A stretch of 64,000 nt of DNA, taken from Lentibacillus sp. Marseille-P4043 (lineage in GTDB: Bacteria > Bacillota > Bacilli > Bacillales > Amphibacillaceae). The notes below the pieces were generated by a model, which saw only the letters and a program-made list of their open reading frames with translations, was not told the origin of the DNA and did no database searches. The position numbers and the translations under genes were made by a program. Below, piece by piece: positions 1 through 8,566 of this stretch. Location of the stretch: the NCBI RefSeq assembly GCF_900258515.1, contig NZ_LT984884.1, positions 3,283,367 through 3,347,366 of the forward strand, given 5' to 3'. The stretch's first letter is position 1. Every line of letters starts with the position of its first letter.

Positions 1-114
1 CTTTTCCAAACCAACGACGTTAAGCCCTTGCTTTGTTAGTTCTGAGGCAATAATACCTCCACCCCAGCCAACTCCAGCTATCACAACGTCAACTTTTGGC
101 ATCTTTTTTGCCAT
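1..114 (-). CDS. GMC-family oxidoreductase, N-terminal fragment (window edge)
   Basis: Only the first 38 codons are inside the window. They begin MAKKMPKVDVVIAG and contain the FAD-binding Rossmann signature GVGWGG, followed by the short alpha helix usual in glucose-methanol-choline oxidoreductases. The gene starts 24 nt after the stop of the upstream subunit-3 gene (139-885), so the two form an operon, as in gluconate 2-dehydrogenase type complexes where the large FAD subunit partners a small Tat-exported subunit. The substrate cannot be read from this fragment; gluconate, another sugar acid or an alcohol are all possible. Confidence 0.8.
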   Translation of the reverse strand, partial: MAKKMPKVDVVIAGVGWGGGIIASELTKQGLNVVGLEK

Positions 115-138
115 TTTTCATTCACCTCTTTCATTACT

Positions 139-885
139 TTACATATGATCCCGTAGGCTACTAGGCTCAATTTCTTTAAAATCGCCTTCTATAATATCCG
201 TGTAGCCCATTTGATCTCCTGGATAATTTCTCATTTTCCATGCGTCCATATCCATATTACCGCCATAAAGCGGATCACTATACAGCCCTTCTAGTGTTGC
301 GCCTCGTAGCAAATCAAAAAAACCACTTGCTGAAATTGTGCTCAATTTAACATTATCTTCTTGAAAATCTTTTAAAATGGTATCTTGTTGCTCTTCCGTA
401 ATTTCTGTGAACCCTTTTTTAAATTTCTGATGGCTATAATTTTGCATTTCACGTAAGCCAATCCTGAAAATTTCCCGACGTTTTAATCGACCTTGGTACC
501 CTTGAACTTTTTCACCGTGGAAGAAAGGAGGCTCCATGTAGTCCCTTGCATTAAATCCATAAGACCCAGCAAGCTGATGATCAATGTAATATGCTACACC
601 TAAATCTTGTGCTCCAGGACCATGATCATCCTTAGGAAAAATACGTTCTGTCGCAGCTTCCGTCGTTTTAAATTCTGCTTGACTGAGATACATAAGTGCA
701 TGATTATAACTTTTCGTTTTTTTGGTAGTCTTTTGTTCTTCTTGATCACCAACATCCCACGGGATCATGCTGCCAAGTACTCCACCAACTGCAAGACCAC
801 CAACTGCTATCCCAGAACTTTTTAAAAATTTTCTGCGTGACGCGTCTTCGGTTTCTTCTTGACCTCGCTTATTTTCGTCCGTCAA
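139..885 (-). CDS. Gluconate 2-dehydrogenase subunit 3 family protein (Tat-exported)
   Basis: This is a 248-aa protein with an N-terminal twin-arginine signal (SRRKFLKSSG followed by a Gly/Ala/Val-rich hydrophobic stretch), which places it outside the membrane. The rest resembles the small subunit 3 of membrane gluconate/fructose dehydrogenases, which escorts and anchors the FAD subunit. I start it at the TTG at 885 because GGGAGG lies 8 nt upstream. An ATG at 921 gives 12 extra residues, but the good RBS fits TTG. The next gene (1-114) is the FAD subunit. Family assignment is by sequence character and neighbour; the substrate is not known. Confidence 0.75.
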   Translation of the reverse strand: MTDENKRGQEETEDASRRKFLKSSGIAVGGLAVGGVLGSMIPWDVGDQEEQKTTKKTKSYNHALMYLSQAEFKTTEAATERIFPKDDHGPGAQDLGVAYYIDHQLAGSYGFNARDYMEPPFFHGEKVQGYQGRLKRREIFRIGLREMQNYSHQKFKKGFTEITEEQQDTILKDFQEDNVKLSTISASGFFDLLRGATLEGLYSDPLYGGNMDMDAWKMRNYPGDQMGYTDIIEGDFKEIEPSSLRDHM

Positions 886-1037
886 TCCATATACCTCCCT
901 ACTAAAAAATATTTTAGTCATTTTATTATGTCACCAGAATTAACTATTCATGCATAAAAAACATAATTAACCACTCATGCTAAAAAATAAATTGGGCAAA
1001 ATAAACAAGATCATAAAATACAGAGGAGGTAAAAAAA

Positions 1038-1724
1038 ATGATATCAATCAGGAAAGGCATAACAATTATGTTGTTTCTCAGTATGGCATTATTCGCTTCT
1101 GCCTGTGCCAATCAAGATCAAGGAGCAGCAGATGCAGATCAGTTAAATGGTGAAGACACAACAAATGTTTCCAATCATTCAGCTGATAACGAGGGTTTAG
1201 ATAATCCGGATATCATTCCAAGTGAACTCAGTAATAAAAAGAGCACCACGAATAAAGACGGAACTACATACTCTGGTATGGGAAATAGTATTTACGGCAC
1301 GATCGGTAGTTCCGGTGTCCATGAAGGAGGAATTTCTTCATATTTCGAGTCCATATTGAAAGGTCAAGGAATTACGGGCGTTAAAGTATTTGTTATTGAT
1401 GATTCTGTCGTGTTAGCAAGGAACAAAGCGGGAACAACTAGTCACAAATACGATAATATGCAAAATGATTTATTAAGTGGAAATGAAGGAATGTCAGGAA
1501 AAGGAGAACCTGAAGGAGTAGAAGATGGTAAAAATGAAAGCCATGATAATTTGGACCAAGCAAAAGAAGAAGTTAACGACATGTTTAATGGGAATGTCAA
1601 AATATTAACGGTTACGAACCCAGAAGCGCTTGACCTTATTGAACAGATTAAAGAAGATATTAAATCATCCTCGTTTCAAACGGCTTCGAACGATTTACTA
1701 AAACTTTTGCAAATGACAGAGTAA
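1038..1724 (+). CDS. YhcN/YlaJ-like sporulation lipoprotein
   Basis: This is a 228-aa secreted lipoprotein. The signal peptide ends in a lipobox (FASAC, Cys at about residue 23), followed by an acidic, Asn/Asp-rich linker. The C-terminal half (about 105-228) has the VFVIDDSVVLAR and KILTVTNPEALDLI segments typical of the spore YhcN/YlaJ family, which sits in the inner spore membrane and affects germination. GAGGAGGT precedes the ATG by 7-8 nt. A strong hairpin terminator follows at 1733. The family call rests on pattern recognition; a generic lipoprotein is the alternative. Confidence 0.65.
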   Translation: MISIRKGITIMLFLSMALFASACANQDQGAADADQLNGEDTTNVSNHSADNEGLDNPDIIPSELSNKKSTTNKDGTTYSGMGNSIYGTIGSSGVHEGGISSYFESILKGQGITGVKVFVIDDSVVLARNKAGTTSHKYDNMQNDLLSGNEGMSGKGEPEGVEDGKNESHDNLDQAKEEVNDMFNGNVKILTVTNPEALDLIEQIKEDIKSSSFQTASNDLLKLLQMTE

Positions 1725-1732
1725 TGAAACGA

Positions 1733-1767
1733 AACATCCCCTGTTAAAGATAGCAGGGGATGTTTTT
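1733..1767 (+). terminator. Rho-independent terminator of the YhcN-like gene
   Basis: An 11-bp stem (aacatcccctg paired with caggggatgtt), 10-nt loop and T run start 9 nt after the stop codon at 1724. Confidence 0.85.
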
Positions 1768-1788
1768 GGATTGGAGTACTCGGGTTTC

Positions 1789-2350
1789 GGGCTGATGTTT
1801 TGCTTTTCGGGCTGATGTTTTGCTTTCGGGCTGATGTTTTGCTTTTCGGGCTGATGTTTTGCTTTTCGGGCTGATGTTTTGCTTTTCGGGCTGATGTTTT
1901 GCTTTTCGGGTTGATGTTTTGCTTTTCGGGTTGATGTTTTGCTTTTCGGGTTGATGTTTTGCTTTTCGGGTTGATGTTTTGCTTTTCGGGTTGATGTTTT
2001 GCTTTTCGGGTTGATGTTTTGCTTTTCGGGTTGATGTTTTGCTTTTCGGGTTGATGTTTTGCTTTTCGGGTTGATGTTTTGCTTTTCGGGTTGATGTTTT
2101 GCTTTTCGGGTTGATGTTTTGCTTTTCGGGTTGATGTTTTGCTTTTCGGGTTGTTGTTTTGCTTTTCGGGTTGATGTTTTGCTTTTCGGGTTGATGTTTT
2201 GCTTTTCGGGTTGATGTTTTGCTTTTCTTCGGGTTGATGTTTTGCTTTTCGGGTTGATGTTTTGCTTTTCGGGTTGATGTTTTGCTTTTCGGGTTGATGT
2301 TTTGCTTTTCGGGTTGATGTTTTGCTTTTCGGGTTGATGTTTTGCTTTTC
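1789..2350. repeat. 28-copy, 20-bp tandem repeat (minisatellite)
   Basis: The unit GGGTTGATGTTTTGCTTTTC is repeated 28 times without spacers. The first six copies read GGGCTGATG and the remaining ones GGGTTGATG; one copy near 2151 has TTGTTG. One copy is 19 bp and one carries a 3-bp TTC insertion near 2228, so the array is 562 bp. It lies between the convergent YhcN-like and VWA genes, beyond the terminator of the former. The strand bias is extreme (about half T, almost no A). On the minus strand all three frames are open and give the same 20-residue circular peptide, because three units make 60 nt. I see no promoter or RBS arguing that it is translated. Confidence 0.97.
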
Positions 2351-2383
2351 GGGTCTCAATCCTCTGAAATCGGATTGAGACCC
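2351..2383. repeat. Perfect 12-bp inverted repeat closing the tandem array
   Basis: GGGTCTCAATCC and GGATTGAGACCC are separated by 9 nt. The left arm begins in the last GGG of the minisatellite. It lies 22 bp beyond the stop of the VWA gene (minus strand), where a terminator would be expected, but there is no T run on either side. It may be a terminator whose tail was overwritten by repeat expansion. Confidence 0.7.
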
Positions 2384-2404
2384 CAATCAAACCAGGCAAC
2401 AGCT

Positions 2405-3823
2405 CTACCACAAATCTCCCCTCTCTTTTTTACGCTCTCGCATTGCTTCAGTCCATGCTTCAACTTGATCATGGATACCATCAGATCGTTCATCAATTTC
2501 CGCTATTTTTTCTGAGCGAAAGTCTTGCATAGTATCCATCATATTACGATAGCGATCGGAAATTAATGTCTTTAATTTATCACTTATATCGGAATCCAGC
2601 ATTTCTTCTTCTCTCAATATAGCTAATGCTTCATCATATCTTGCCTTTTCATTTTTTATTACCGTTCGAATGATTTCTAGCTCTTTATCGAACCTTTCAT
2701 ATTCGTCTAGTATTTCCCACGGTCCAGGAGCTTTTGTAAATGCCCATGCCAAGTCGACATTCGATGGTAGCCATTCTTTTTCAATCGTTGTTTTTAAATC
2801 ATCTGCATCATCAGCACCATAATATTCTCCCTCTCCAGCCTCTGATACTGCTTTTAGTTGGCTTTCCGCATCTTTGTCAACGTGGAAGCCAATTATATTT
2901 ACGGTTCGTTTATCATTATTTTTTACAAATGCTTTTGCCTCTTTAACCGGATCGCCATCACACGTTTCGATGCCATCACTAACGATGTAAACTGTTATCG
3001 TTCCATCCATATCTTTGCTCATTTCCGAAGACTTTTTTATCGCGCTTGCCAATGGTGTCCATCCTTTACTTTCAAACGTTGCTAAAGACTCCTCAAATGT
3101 TGCTTGATTATAGGAATCCATTGGATATATTTCTTCAATCCCGGTACAGGATAATTGCTTATCTGCATCAGATTCCGATCCCTTATGACCGTAAACAACT
3201 AAAGATACTTCATTTTCTTGACCAATTGTTTCCGCAAAACGCTTTACTGCATCCTTAGCAATATCCATTTTCACTTCGTCATCAACACGTAAAAGCATGC
3301 TGGAGCTCGCATCTAATAATATAATTGCCTTTCCTGACTTAGGTTCATTTTTCACTTCCTCAGCAGTCTTTCCAGGCTCAGGTAAAAATGGCTCTTCAAA
3401 TTCGGGTTCAAAATCCTCTGCCTGCTCAATAACTTCTGAATAATAATGACTTCCCAATAAGTGAACGAGACCCTTTTGCAGCTTTACAGGATTTTGCGTT
3501 TCATCCGTCAATTTTTCTAAGCTACTTTTCAATTCCTTGCCCAACTTATTGCTCAATTCAGCACTATCTTCTTGCTTCAATTCTACTTCTAACGTCATAT
3601 CCTGCATTAATTTTCCACCCTGTTGTGCTTTTAAATCTTTTCGGGAGTCCCCTAGTATTATGGAGTCCAATTGATCGACACTAGGTGAAACTGCTTGCTG
3701 GCTTTTTTCTTCCGTATTATCCTTGCTCGTGTTTTTACTAACTTGTTTATCCTTATCACTGCATGCACCTAGCACTAACAGCAACGAAATGAAAAAAATC
3801 CCCACATACATTCTTTTCATCAT
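2405..3823 (-). CDS. VWA-domain lipoprotein
   Basis: This is a 472-aa secreted lipoprotein. The signal peptide ends LLLVLGAC, with Cys at about residue 20, and a polar Lys/Asp/Ser linker follows. A von Willebrand factor A domain spans roughly 160-345 and carries an intact MIDAS: DASSS near 170 (DxSxS), a central Thr in WTPLASA, and the distal Asp in SDGIETCDGD. The C-terminal 110 residues are charged and helical. It resembles the YwmC/YwmD-type extracellular VWA lipoproteins of Bacillus, whose role is unclear; metal-dependent adhesion at the cell surface is the family inference. I chose the ATG at 3823 (AGAGAGG 8 nt upstream) over an ATG further upstream with no RBS. Confidence 0.85.
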   Translation of the reverse strand: MMKRMYVGIFFISLLLVLGACSDKDKQVSKNTSKDNTEEKSQQAVSPSVDQLDSIILGDSRKDLKAQQGGKLMQDMTLEVELKQEDSAELSNKLGKELKSSLEKLTDETQNPVKLQKGLVHLLGSHYYSEVIEQAEDFEPEFEEPFLPEPGKTAEEVKNEPKSGKAIILLDASSSMLLRVDDEVKMDIAKDAVKRFAETIGQENEVSLVVYGHKGSESDADKQLSCTGIEEIYPMDSYNQATFEESLATFESKGWTPLASAIKKSSEMSKDMDGTITVYIVSDGIETCDGDPVKEAKAFVKNNDKRTVNIIGFHVDKDAESQLKAVSEAGEGEYYGADDADDLKTTIEKEWLPSNVDLAWAFTKAPGPWEILDEYERFDKELEIIRTVIKNEKARYDEALAILREEEMLDSDISDKLKTLISDRYRNMMDTMQDFRSEKIAEIDERSDGIHDQVEAWTEAMRERKKERGDLW

Positions 3824-4021
3824 CCGTTCATCCTCTCTTTCCGTCCTATATAGAAGAATGAACAGATAGACCTTGTTAGTCAATCGTACGAAAGTTCTAA
3901 ATATATATCCGAGTAGGTATATAGAACCGAATTTACACATTAAAAAAATAATGTATAGCCGTTTCCATTATGGTACTTGTGTCATCTAATATAGAAACTA
4001 CTGTTATAAAGGATGATAAAT

Positions 4022-5563
4022 ATGAGTCCAAAACTTACGAAATTTGTTGATCGCCTGCCAATCTTGAAAACGTTGAGGCCAACTCGATCAACTAACAACA
4101 AAGATTATTATGAGGTTCGTATTAGTGAGTTTAGGCAGAAATTGCACAGAGATTTAAGGCCGACACGTTTGTGGGGATACAATCGTCAGTATCCAGGGCC
4201 AATCATTGATGTCACAAGTGGCAGACCAATCCAAGTAAAATGGATGAATAAACTTCCTAGCAACCATTTACTCCCTGTTGACCGTTCCATACACAATGTA
4301 AAAGAACTTCCGGAGGTTCGCACCGTTACACATTTACATGGAAGTGAAACCAAGCCAGAAAGTGATGGGTATCCAGAAGCATGGTTTACAAGAGATTTTA
4401 AAGAAGTCGGTCCATTTTTTGAGCGAAAGATTTATGAATACCCAAACCACCAAAGGGCCACTTTGCTGTGGTATCATGATCACGCAATGGGTATTACCAG
4501 GCTTAACATGTATGCAGGTTTGGCTGGTTTGTACATCATTCGTGACAAACAAGAAGAATCATTACAGCTGCCAAAGGGGAAATATGAAATTCCTTTGATG
4601 ATTCAAGATCGATCATTTAATCAGGATGGTTCACTATTTTATCCGCGACAACCAGACGATCCTGCTGAAAATTTACCTGATCCTTCGATTACACCGTTCT
4701 TTCTCGGTGACACAATTGTTGTGAATGGTAAAGTATGGCCATTTCTCGAAGTGGAACCGCGTAAATATCGTTTTCGCATCTTAAATGGTTCGAATACACG
4801 CGCATATCAACTGTATCTAGACAGTGGTAAGCATTTTTATCAAATCGGATCAGATGGAGGACTACTACAAAAGACACTAAAAGTAAAAAAATTGTCAATC
4901 GAGCCAGCGGAACGAGTTGATCTCATTATTGACTTCGCAGATTTTGCAGGCCAAAAAATACATTTAAAAAATGATCTCGGTCAGAATGCTGATCCAACTG
5001 ACGAAACAGATGATATAATGCAATTTATCGTGAACATCCCACTTTCTAAAAAAGGCAAAGATACAATTCCTAAAAAATTATCTTCTATTCCTTCACTAAA
5101 GCAAAATAATGTGTCAGCAATCAGGAATTTAAAACTTGTCGGTTCAACAGACGATCTTGATCGGCCTTTGCTATTACTTGACAATAAAATGTGGATGGAT
5201 CCGGTTACAGAAAAACCGCAATTAGGATCAACAGAAATATGGTCGTTAATGAACGTAACAGGATTTACGCATCCAATTCATATTCACTTAATCCAATTTC
5301 AAGTCTTAGATCGTCGACCATTTGATCTGGATCAATATAATAAAGATGGAAGTATCGTATACACTGGACCAGCTGTTCCACCAGAACCGAATGAACGGGG
5401 ATGGAAAGACACTGTTGCTGCCCATTCCGCTGAAATTACGCGGGTAATTGCTAATTTCTCTCCTTATACTGGATATTATGTCTGGCATTGTCATATTTTA
5501 GAACACGAGGATTATGATATGATGCGTCCATTTATTGTTATCGATTCTGAGGAACAGGAATAA
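4022..5563 (+). CDS. cotA: Spore coat protein A, multicopper oxidase (laccase/bilirubin oxidase)
   Basis: The 513-aa product matches the length of Bacillus subtilis CotA. All copper-ligand motifs are present in order: THLHGS near 104, WYHDHAMG near 152, THPIHIHL near 419, and the C-terminal WHCHILEHEDYDMM near 490 that supplies the type 1 and trinuclear ligands. CotA is an outer spore-coat enzyme that oxidises phenolics and bilirubin and contributes to brown pigment and UV/peroxide protection. The start at 4022 follows AAAGGATG with 9-nt spacing and aligns with the B. subtilis N-terminus (KFVDRLPI against KFVDALPI). An ATG at 4013 lies too close to the RBS. CATCTAATA at about 3992 loosely resembles a SigK -10 box, which is weak evidence for mother-cell expression. 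Confidence 0.95.
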   Translation: MSPKLTKFVDRLPILKTLRPTRSTNNKDYYEVRISEFRQKLHRDLRPTRLWGYNRQYPGPIIDVTSGRPIQVKWMNKLPSNHLLPVDRSIHNVKELPEVRTVTHLHGSETKPESDGYPEAWFTRDFKEVGPFFERKIYEYPNHQRATLLWYHDHAMGITRLNMYAGLAGLYIIRDKQEESLQLPKGKYEIPLMIQDRSFNQDGSLFYPRQPDDPAENLPDPSITPFFLGDTIVVNGKVWPFLEVEPRKYRFRILNGSNTRAYQLYLDSGKHFYQIGSDGGLLQKTLKVKKLSIEPAERVDLIIDFADFAGQKIHLKNDLGQNADPTDETDDIMQFIVNIPLSKKGKDTIPKKLSSIPSLKQNNVSAIRNLKLVGSTDDLDRPLLLLDNKMWMDPVTEKPQLGSTEIWSLMNVTGFTHPIHIHLIQFQVLDRRPFDLDQYNKDGSIVYTGPAVPPEPNERGWKDTVAAHSAEITRVIANFSPYTGYYVWHCHILEHEDYDMMRPFIVIDSEEQE

Positions 5564-5821
5564 CCAAATCTATTTTGGGTATAAGAAGTCTTCCTTATTA
5601 AAAGAATGATTTTGTCCCTCCCTCTAGTTGGAAAGCAATATGCATTTTTCAAAAAATTAGTTATTTTGGCGTATTGTTCAACTTTTACTAGACTGCTATC
5701 CTTTAACTAATAGATATACCAAACAAATGGTAGTTCCCATCTGAAGGTAAACCAATATGTTCAACGTGCAATTTTTCCAGTAGTTGATTTCTAAAATTAA
5801 AATCATTAGGGAGGAAGCAAA

Positions 5822-7123
5822 ATGAGCAATAGAAAAAGGGTATGGTTTGAAGAAGCCGGTCGTAAATTAGATCCAGGGTTAGTCGAACAATTGCATCAAA
5901 AAAGAAAAGAAGATCCTTATGAAACTAGCAATGAAGGCATTCCAGTAATTGTTTTTACAAGAACCACTGAAAAAAATAAGAAAAATGATCTCCTTAAAGC
6001 TTGCCAACAAGATACAAACAACAAAGTAGATAGTGAATCTGAAATCGACAATACTGTATGCGGCTACATGACTCCAAAAATGATCAGACAAATTAAAGAT
6101 CATGAAGCGGTGGATCGCATTTTTTATGACCGGTATGTTACAACCCTCCTTGACGTTGCAACTGAGCAAATCGGTGCAGTGCATGTCCAAGAACAACTTG
6201 GCTTTACTGGAAAAGATGTCACGGTTGCTGTAATTGATACTGGAATTCATCCCCACACCGATTTAACAAAACCTACTAATCGATTGATTGCTTTTAAAGA
6301 TTTTATAAATGAACAAGAAGAACCTTACGATGATAATGGCCATGGAACACATTGTGCTGGAGATGTTGCTGGAAATGCTTTTCAATCAGAGGGTAAATAT
6401 GTTGGCCCTGCCCCTGAAGCATCTATTATAGGTGTAAAAGTTTTGGACCAAGCTGGTGGGGGTAGGTTGTCAACGATCATGAAAGGGATTGAATGGTGTA
6501 TCAAACATAAAGAAGAACACGCTATTCGAATCATTTCCCTTTCCTTAGGTGCCCAAGCATACGAATCCTACCGTGATGATCCATTAGCATTAGCTGCCCA
6601 AAAGGCATGGCACCATGGTATTGTGGTTTGTGCAGCTGCTGGAAACAGTGGGCCAAAACCGAAGACAATCAGTACACCTGCAATCAATCCATTTATCATT
6701 ACTGTAGGATCAACAGCTGATCAAAATAGTGTGACCCGAACGGATGATGAAATTGCTGATTATTCAAGTCGCGGACCGACGATTGACTCCCTAATCAAAC
6801 CAGATATTTATTCACCTGGATCAGATATCATTTCACTCTTAGCACCAGATTCAAATCTAGAAAAGCAATTACCGGAACAGATTATTGACGAGCATTATTT
6901 ACAATTATCTGGTACATCGATGGCAACACCGATATGTGCAGGCGTCATTGCCTTAATGTTAGAGGCGAATCCTCGACTGAGCCCCAATGATGTTAAAAGT
7001 ATTCTGCAGACAACAGCACAACCAATGCTTGATGACCATTGGGGATATATACAGGCACAGAATGCAGTAACGATGGCCCAAAATTATTTTCATTATCAAC
7101 AGCGTGTATCGGAAGCTAAGTAA
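5822..7123 (+). CDS. aprX: AprX-like intracellular subtilisin-family serine protease
   Basis: This 433-aa peptidase has no signal peptide, as in cytoplasmic AprX. The catalytic triad is complete: Asp in AVIDTGIHPH (about 139), His in DNGHGTHCAGD (about 176), Ser in LSGTSMATPICAG (about 367). The oxyanion Asn region AAAGNSGP is at about 276. Residues 1-110 form a propeptide-like region with YDRYVTTLLD, which corresponds to AprX. GGGAGG lies 7 nt before ATG. It stands alone, with a terminator 45 nt downstream. The physiological substrate of AprX is not established; expression in stationary phase is known for B. subtilis. Confidence 0.85.
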   Translation: MSNRKRVWFEEAGRKLDPGLVEQLHQKRKEDPYETSNEGIPVIVFTRTTEKNKKNDLLKACQQDTNNKVDSESEIDNTVCGYMTPKMIRQIKDHEAVDRIFYDRYVTTLLDVATEQIGAVHVQEQLGFTGKDVTVAVIDTGIHPHTDLTKPTNRLIAFKDFINEQEEPYDDNGHGTHCAGDVAGNAFQSEGKYVGPAPEASIIGVKVLDQAGGGRLSTIMKGIEWCIKHKEEHAIRIISLSLGAQAYESYRDDPLALAAQKAWHHGIVVCAAAGNSGPKPKTISTPAINPFIITVGSTADQNSVTRTDDEIADYSSRGPTIDSLIKPDIYSPGSDIISLLAPDSNLEKQLPEQIIDEHYLQLSGTSMATPICAGVIALMLEANPRLSPNDVKSILQTTAQPMLDDHWGYIQAQNAVTMAQNYFHYQQRVSEAK

Positions 7124-7166
7124 TATTTCCTTACTACAACGAGTTGACTTACTATAATAAATTTAA

Positions 7167-7213
7167 AGAAGCTGTTACCAAAAGGATGTACGCCTTTAGG
7201 GAACAGCTTTTTT
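7167..7213 (+). terminator. Terminator after aprX
   Basis: The stem AAGCTGTT/AACAGCTT with an inner AAAGG/CCTTT arm is followed by a run of six T on the plus strand. The convergent HAD gene ends at 7235, so the hairpin may serve both. Confidence 0.7.
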
Positions 7214-7234
7214 ATATCGACTATACGCATTTTG

Positions 7235-8026
7235 CTAATCAATCTTTAAACTATTAATTACCGGCAACAAGCCTTCAAGATCTGCTATTTCAAAATCCGG
7301 AGTCACTTCCTGCTGCTTTTTTTTAGTGCGATTCACCCAAACAGAAGTAATCCCTGCTCGAGATGCCCCAAGAATGTCCGTCATGAGGTTATCCCCAACC
7401 ATCACTGCTTCGCTCTTCTGAACAGAAAGTAGTTTCAATGCATGTTCGAAAATTGCCGGGTCCGGTTTTCCTTTTCCAAAAGCTCCTGATACAACAATAC
7501 AGTCAAAATATGGTGCCAGTTTTGGTGTCAAATCAAGCTTGGTTTGTTGTAAATCAGGAGAACCGTTTGTCAATAACAGTAATTGATAGTCCGCCTTCAA
7601 CTGATCCAGTACACGAAATGTATCATCAAAAACAAATGGCATTTGCTTGCGCATCCTTGGAAATGTTTCCGCTAGTTCATAACTTAATTGGGAATCATCA
7701 ATACCAGCGTCTTTCAACCCCAATGTCCAAGCTTCTTTTCGATATTCAGGAGCAAGTTCTTTCAGCTTGCGAAAGGATTCGCCTTCGTCTATAAAATTTC
7801 CCCATAACCCTTCGAAAGGATTAATACCAATTTTCTGGGTAAAGTCGTAGGTATTATAAGAGGCGTACAGCCGCCGAGCATTTTCCCTCACCTTTTCCTC
7901 TAACACAATCGGATTGAGAGAATATTTATCTAGAACCTGTTCACAAGTAGCTCTAAATGCCTCATTAACACTTTTATTATCCCATAGCAACGTGTCATCC
8001 AGATCAAACAAAATCGCTTTTATCAT
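7235..8026 (-). CDS. HAD-superfamily hydrolase (subfamily IA phosphatase)
   Basis: This 263-aa protein has the four HAD motifs: DLDDT at residues 8-12 (nucleophile Asp and acid/base Asp), LLLTNGS near 150 (motif II), the Lys in GKGKPDPAIF near 188, and MVGDNLMTD near 213 (motif IV metal Asp). A helical cap lies between motifs I and II, as in subfamily IA enzymes such as N-acylneuraminate-9-phosphatase-like and YfnB-like proteins. It is expected to dephosphorylate a small cytosolic metabolite. The substrate cannot be predicted, and there is no operon partner. Confidence 0.85.
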   Translation of the reverse strand: MIKAILFDLDDTLLWDNKSVNEAFRATCEQVLDKYSLNPIVLEEKVRENARRLYASYNTYDFTQKIGINPFEGLWGNFIDEGESFRKLKELAPEYRKEAWTLGLKDAGIDDSQLSYELAETFPRMRKQMPFVFDDTFRVLDQLKADYQLLLLTNGSPDLQQTKLDLTPKLAPYFDCIVVSGAFGKGKPDPAIFEHALKLLSVQKSEAVMVGDNLMTDILGASRAGITSVWVNRTKKKQQEVTPDFEIADLEGLLPVINSLKID

Positions 8027-8107
8027 TTTTTATCTTCCTCTCACATACAATCCTTTTTCATTGATTCGACAAATAAGGAATGATTTCCTCTATTCGCTTC
8101 ATTTTAG

Positions 8108-8425
8108 AATACAAGAGGAAATAAGTCTGTTGAAACTCTTTGGATCAATAAACATGTTTTAGGAAAGGAGGAAATTAAACATATGCATGCTGAAAATATG
8201 GAAGCCTCTCCAACACTCGCGGCAATCATTGAGGATTTTGAAAAAAGAGGGCTTGAAAGAGGGCTTGAAAAAGGTTTAAAGAAAGGCAAAAAGGAAGGCT
8301 ATAAAGAAGCTATGAACACCTTCGCAAAAAAGTTAATACATGATGCTTTTCCTGATGAAAAGATTGAAAAATTAACAGAGTTACTACAAGAGGATAATGG
8401 GTTGTTAAGAAAATCACAAAAATGA
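8108..8425 (+). pseudogene. C-terminal remnant of an Rpn-family nuclease/transposase-like protein
   Basis: The frame is open from 8108 (after a TAG) to the stop at 8425. An ATG at 8183 would give 80 aa, and an AAAGGAGG happens to sit 11 nt before it. The sequence ERGLERGLEKGLKKG is the lysine/glycine-rich helix common at the C-terminus of Rpn (PD-(D/E)XK recombination-promoting nuclease/YhgA-like) proteins. The upstream in-frame codons (VETLWINKHVLGKEEIKH) read as real protein rather than leader, so this is most simply the tail of a gene whose nuclease domain is gone. A free-standing small protein is possible because the RBS is good. Confidence 0.55.
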
Positions 8426-8430
8426 ATTCA

Positions 8431-8467
8431 AAATGAAGCTGGCAATTGACAACCGGCTTCATTTTTT
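8431..8467. terminator. Bidirectional terminator between the Rpn remnant and the bdhA-like gene
   Basis: AATGAAGCTGG pairs with CCGGCTTCATT (one G-T pair) and a T run follows on the plus strand; the minus-strand reading ends in ATTTTG. It lies 100 nt beyond the stop of the minus-strand SDR gene. Confidence 0.7.
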
Positions 8468-8566
8468 AGTTTCATCCATAAAGCGAAACTTCATTATATG
8501 GGAGTTCATAACGCACAGGACCTCCGTCCGCTGTATCCAGCTGCTCCTTTTACATGGGACAATCAG

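Noticed and set aside
1789..2350. CRISPR array
   Set aside because: The units are strictly tandem with no spacers, and no cas gene is in the window.
1676..2411. Two overlapping ~236-aa minus-strand ORFs through the tandem repeat
   Set aside because: They are open only because the 20-bp unit has no stop in any minus frame. Both give the same low-complexity peptide, start in flanking non-coding DNA and lack an RBS.
5564..5821. Possible small gene or RNA between cotA and the AprX-like gene
   Set aside because: No ORF with an RBS and no convincing hairpin-plus-T-tract structure found.
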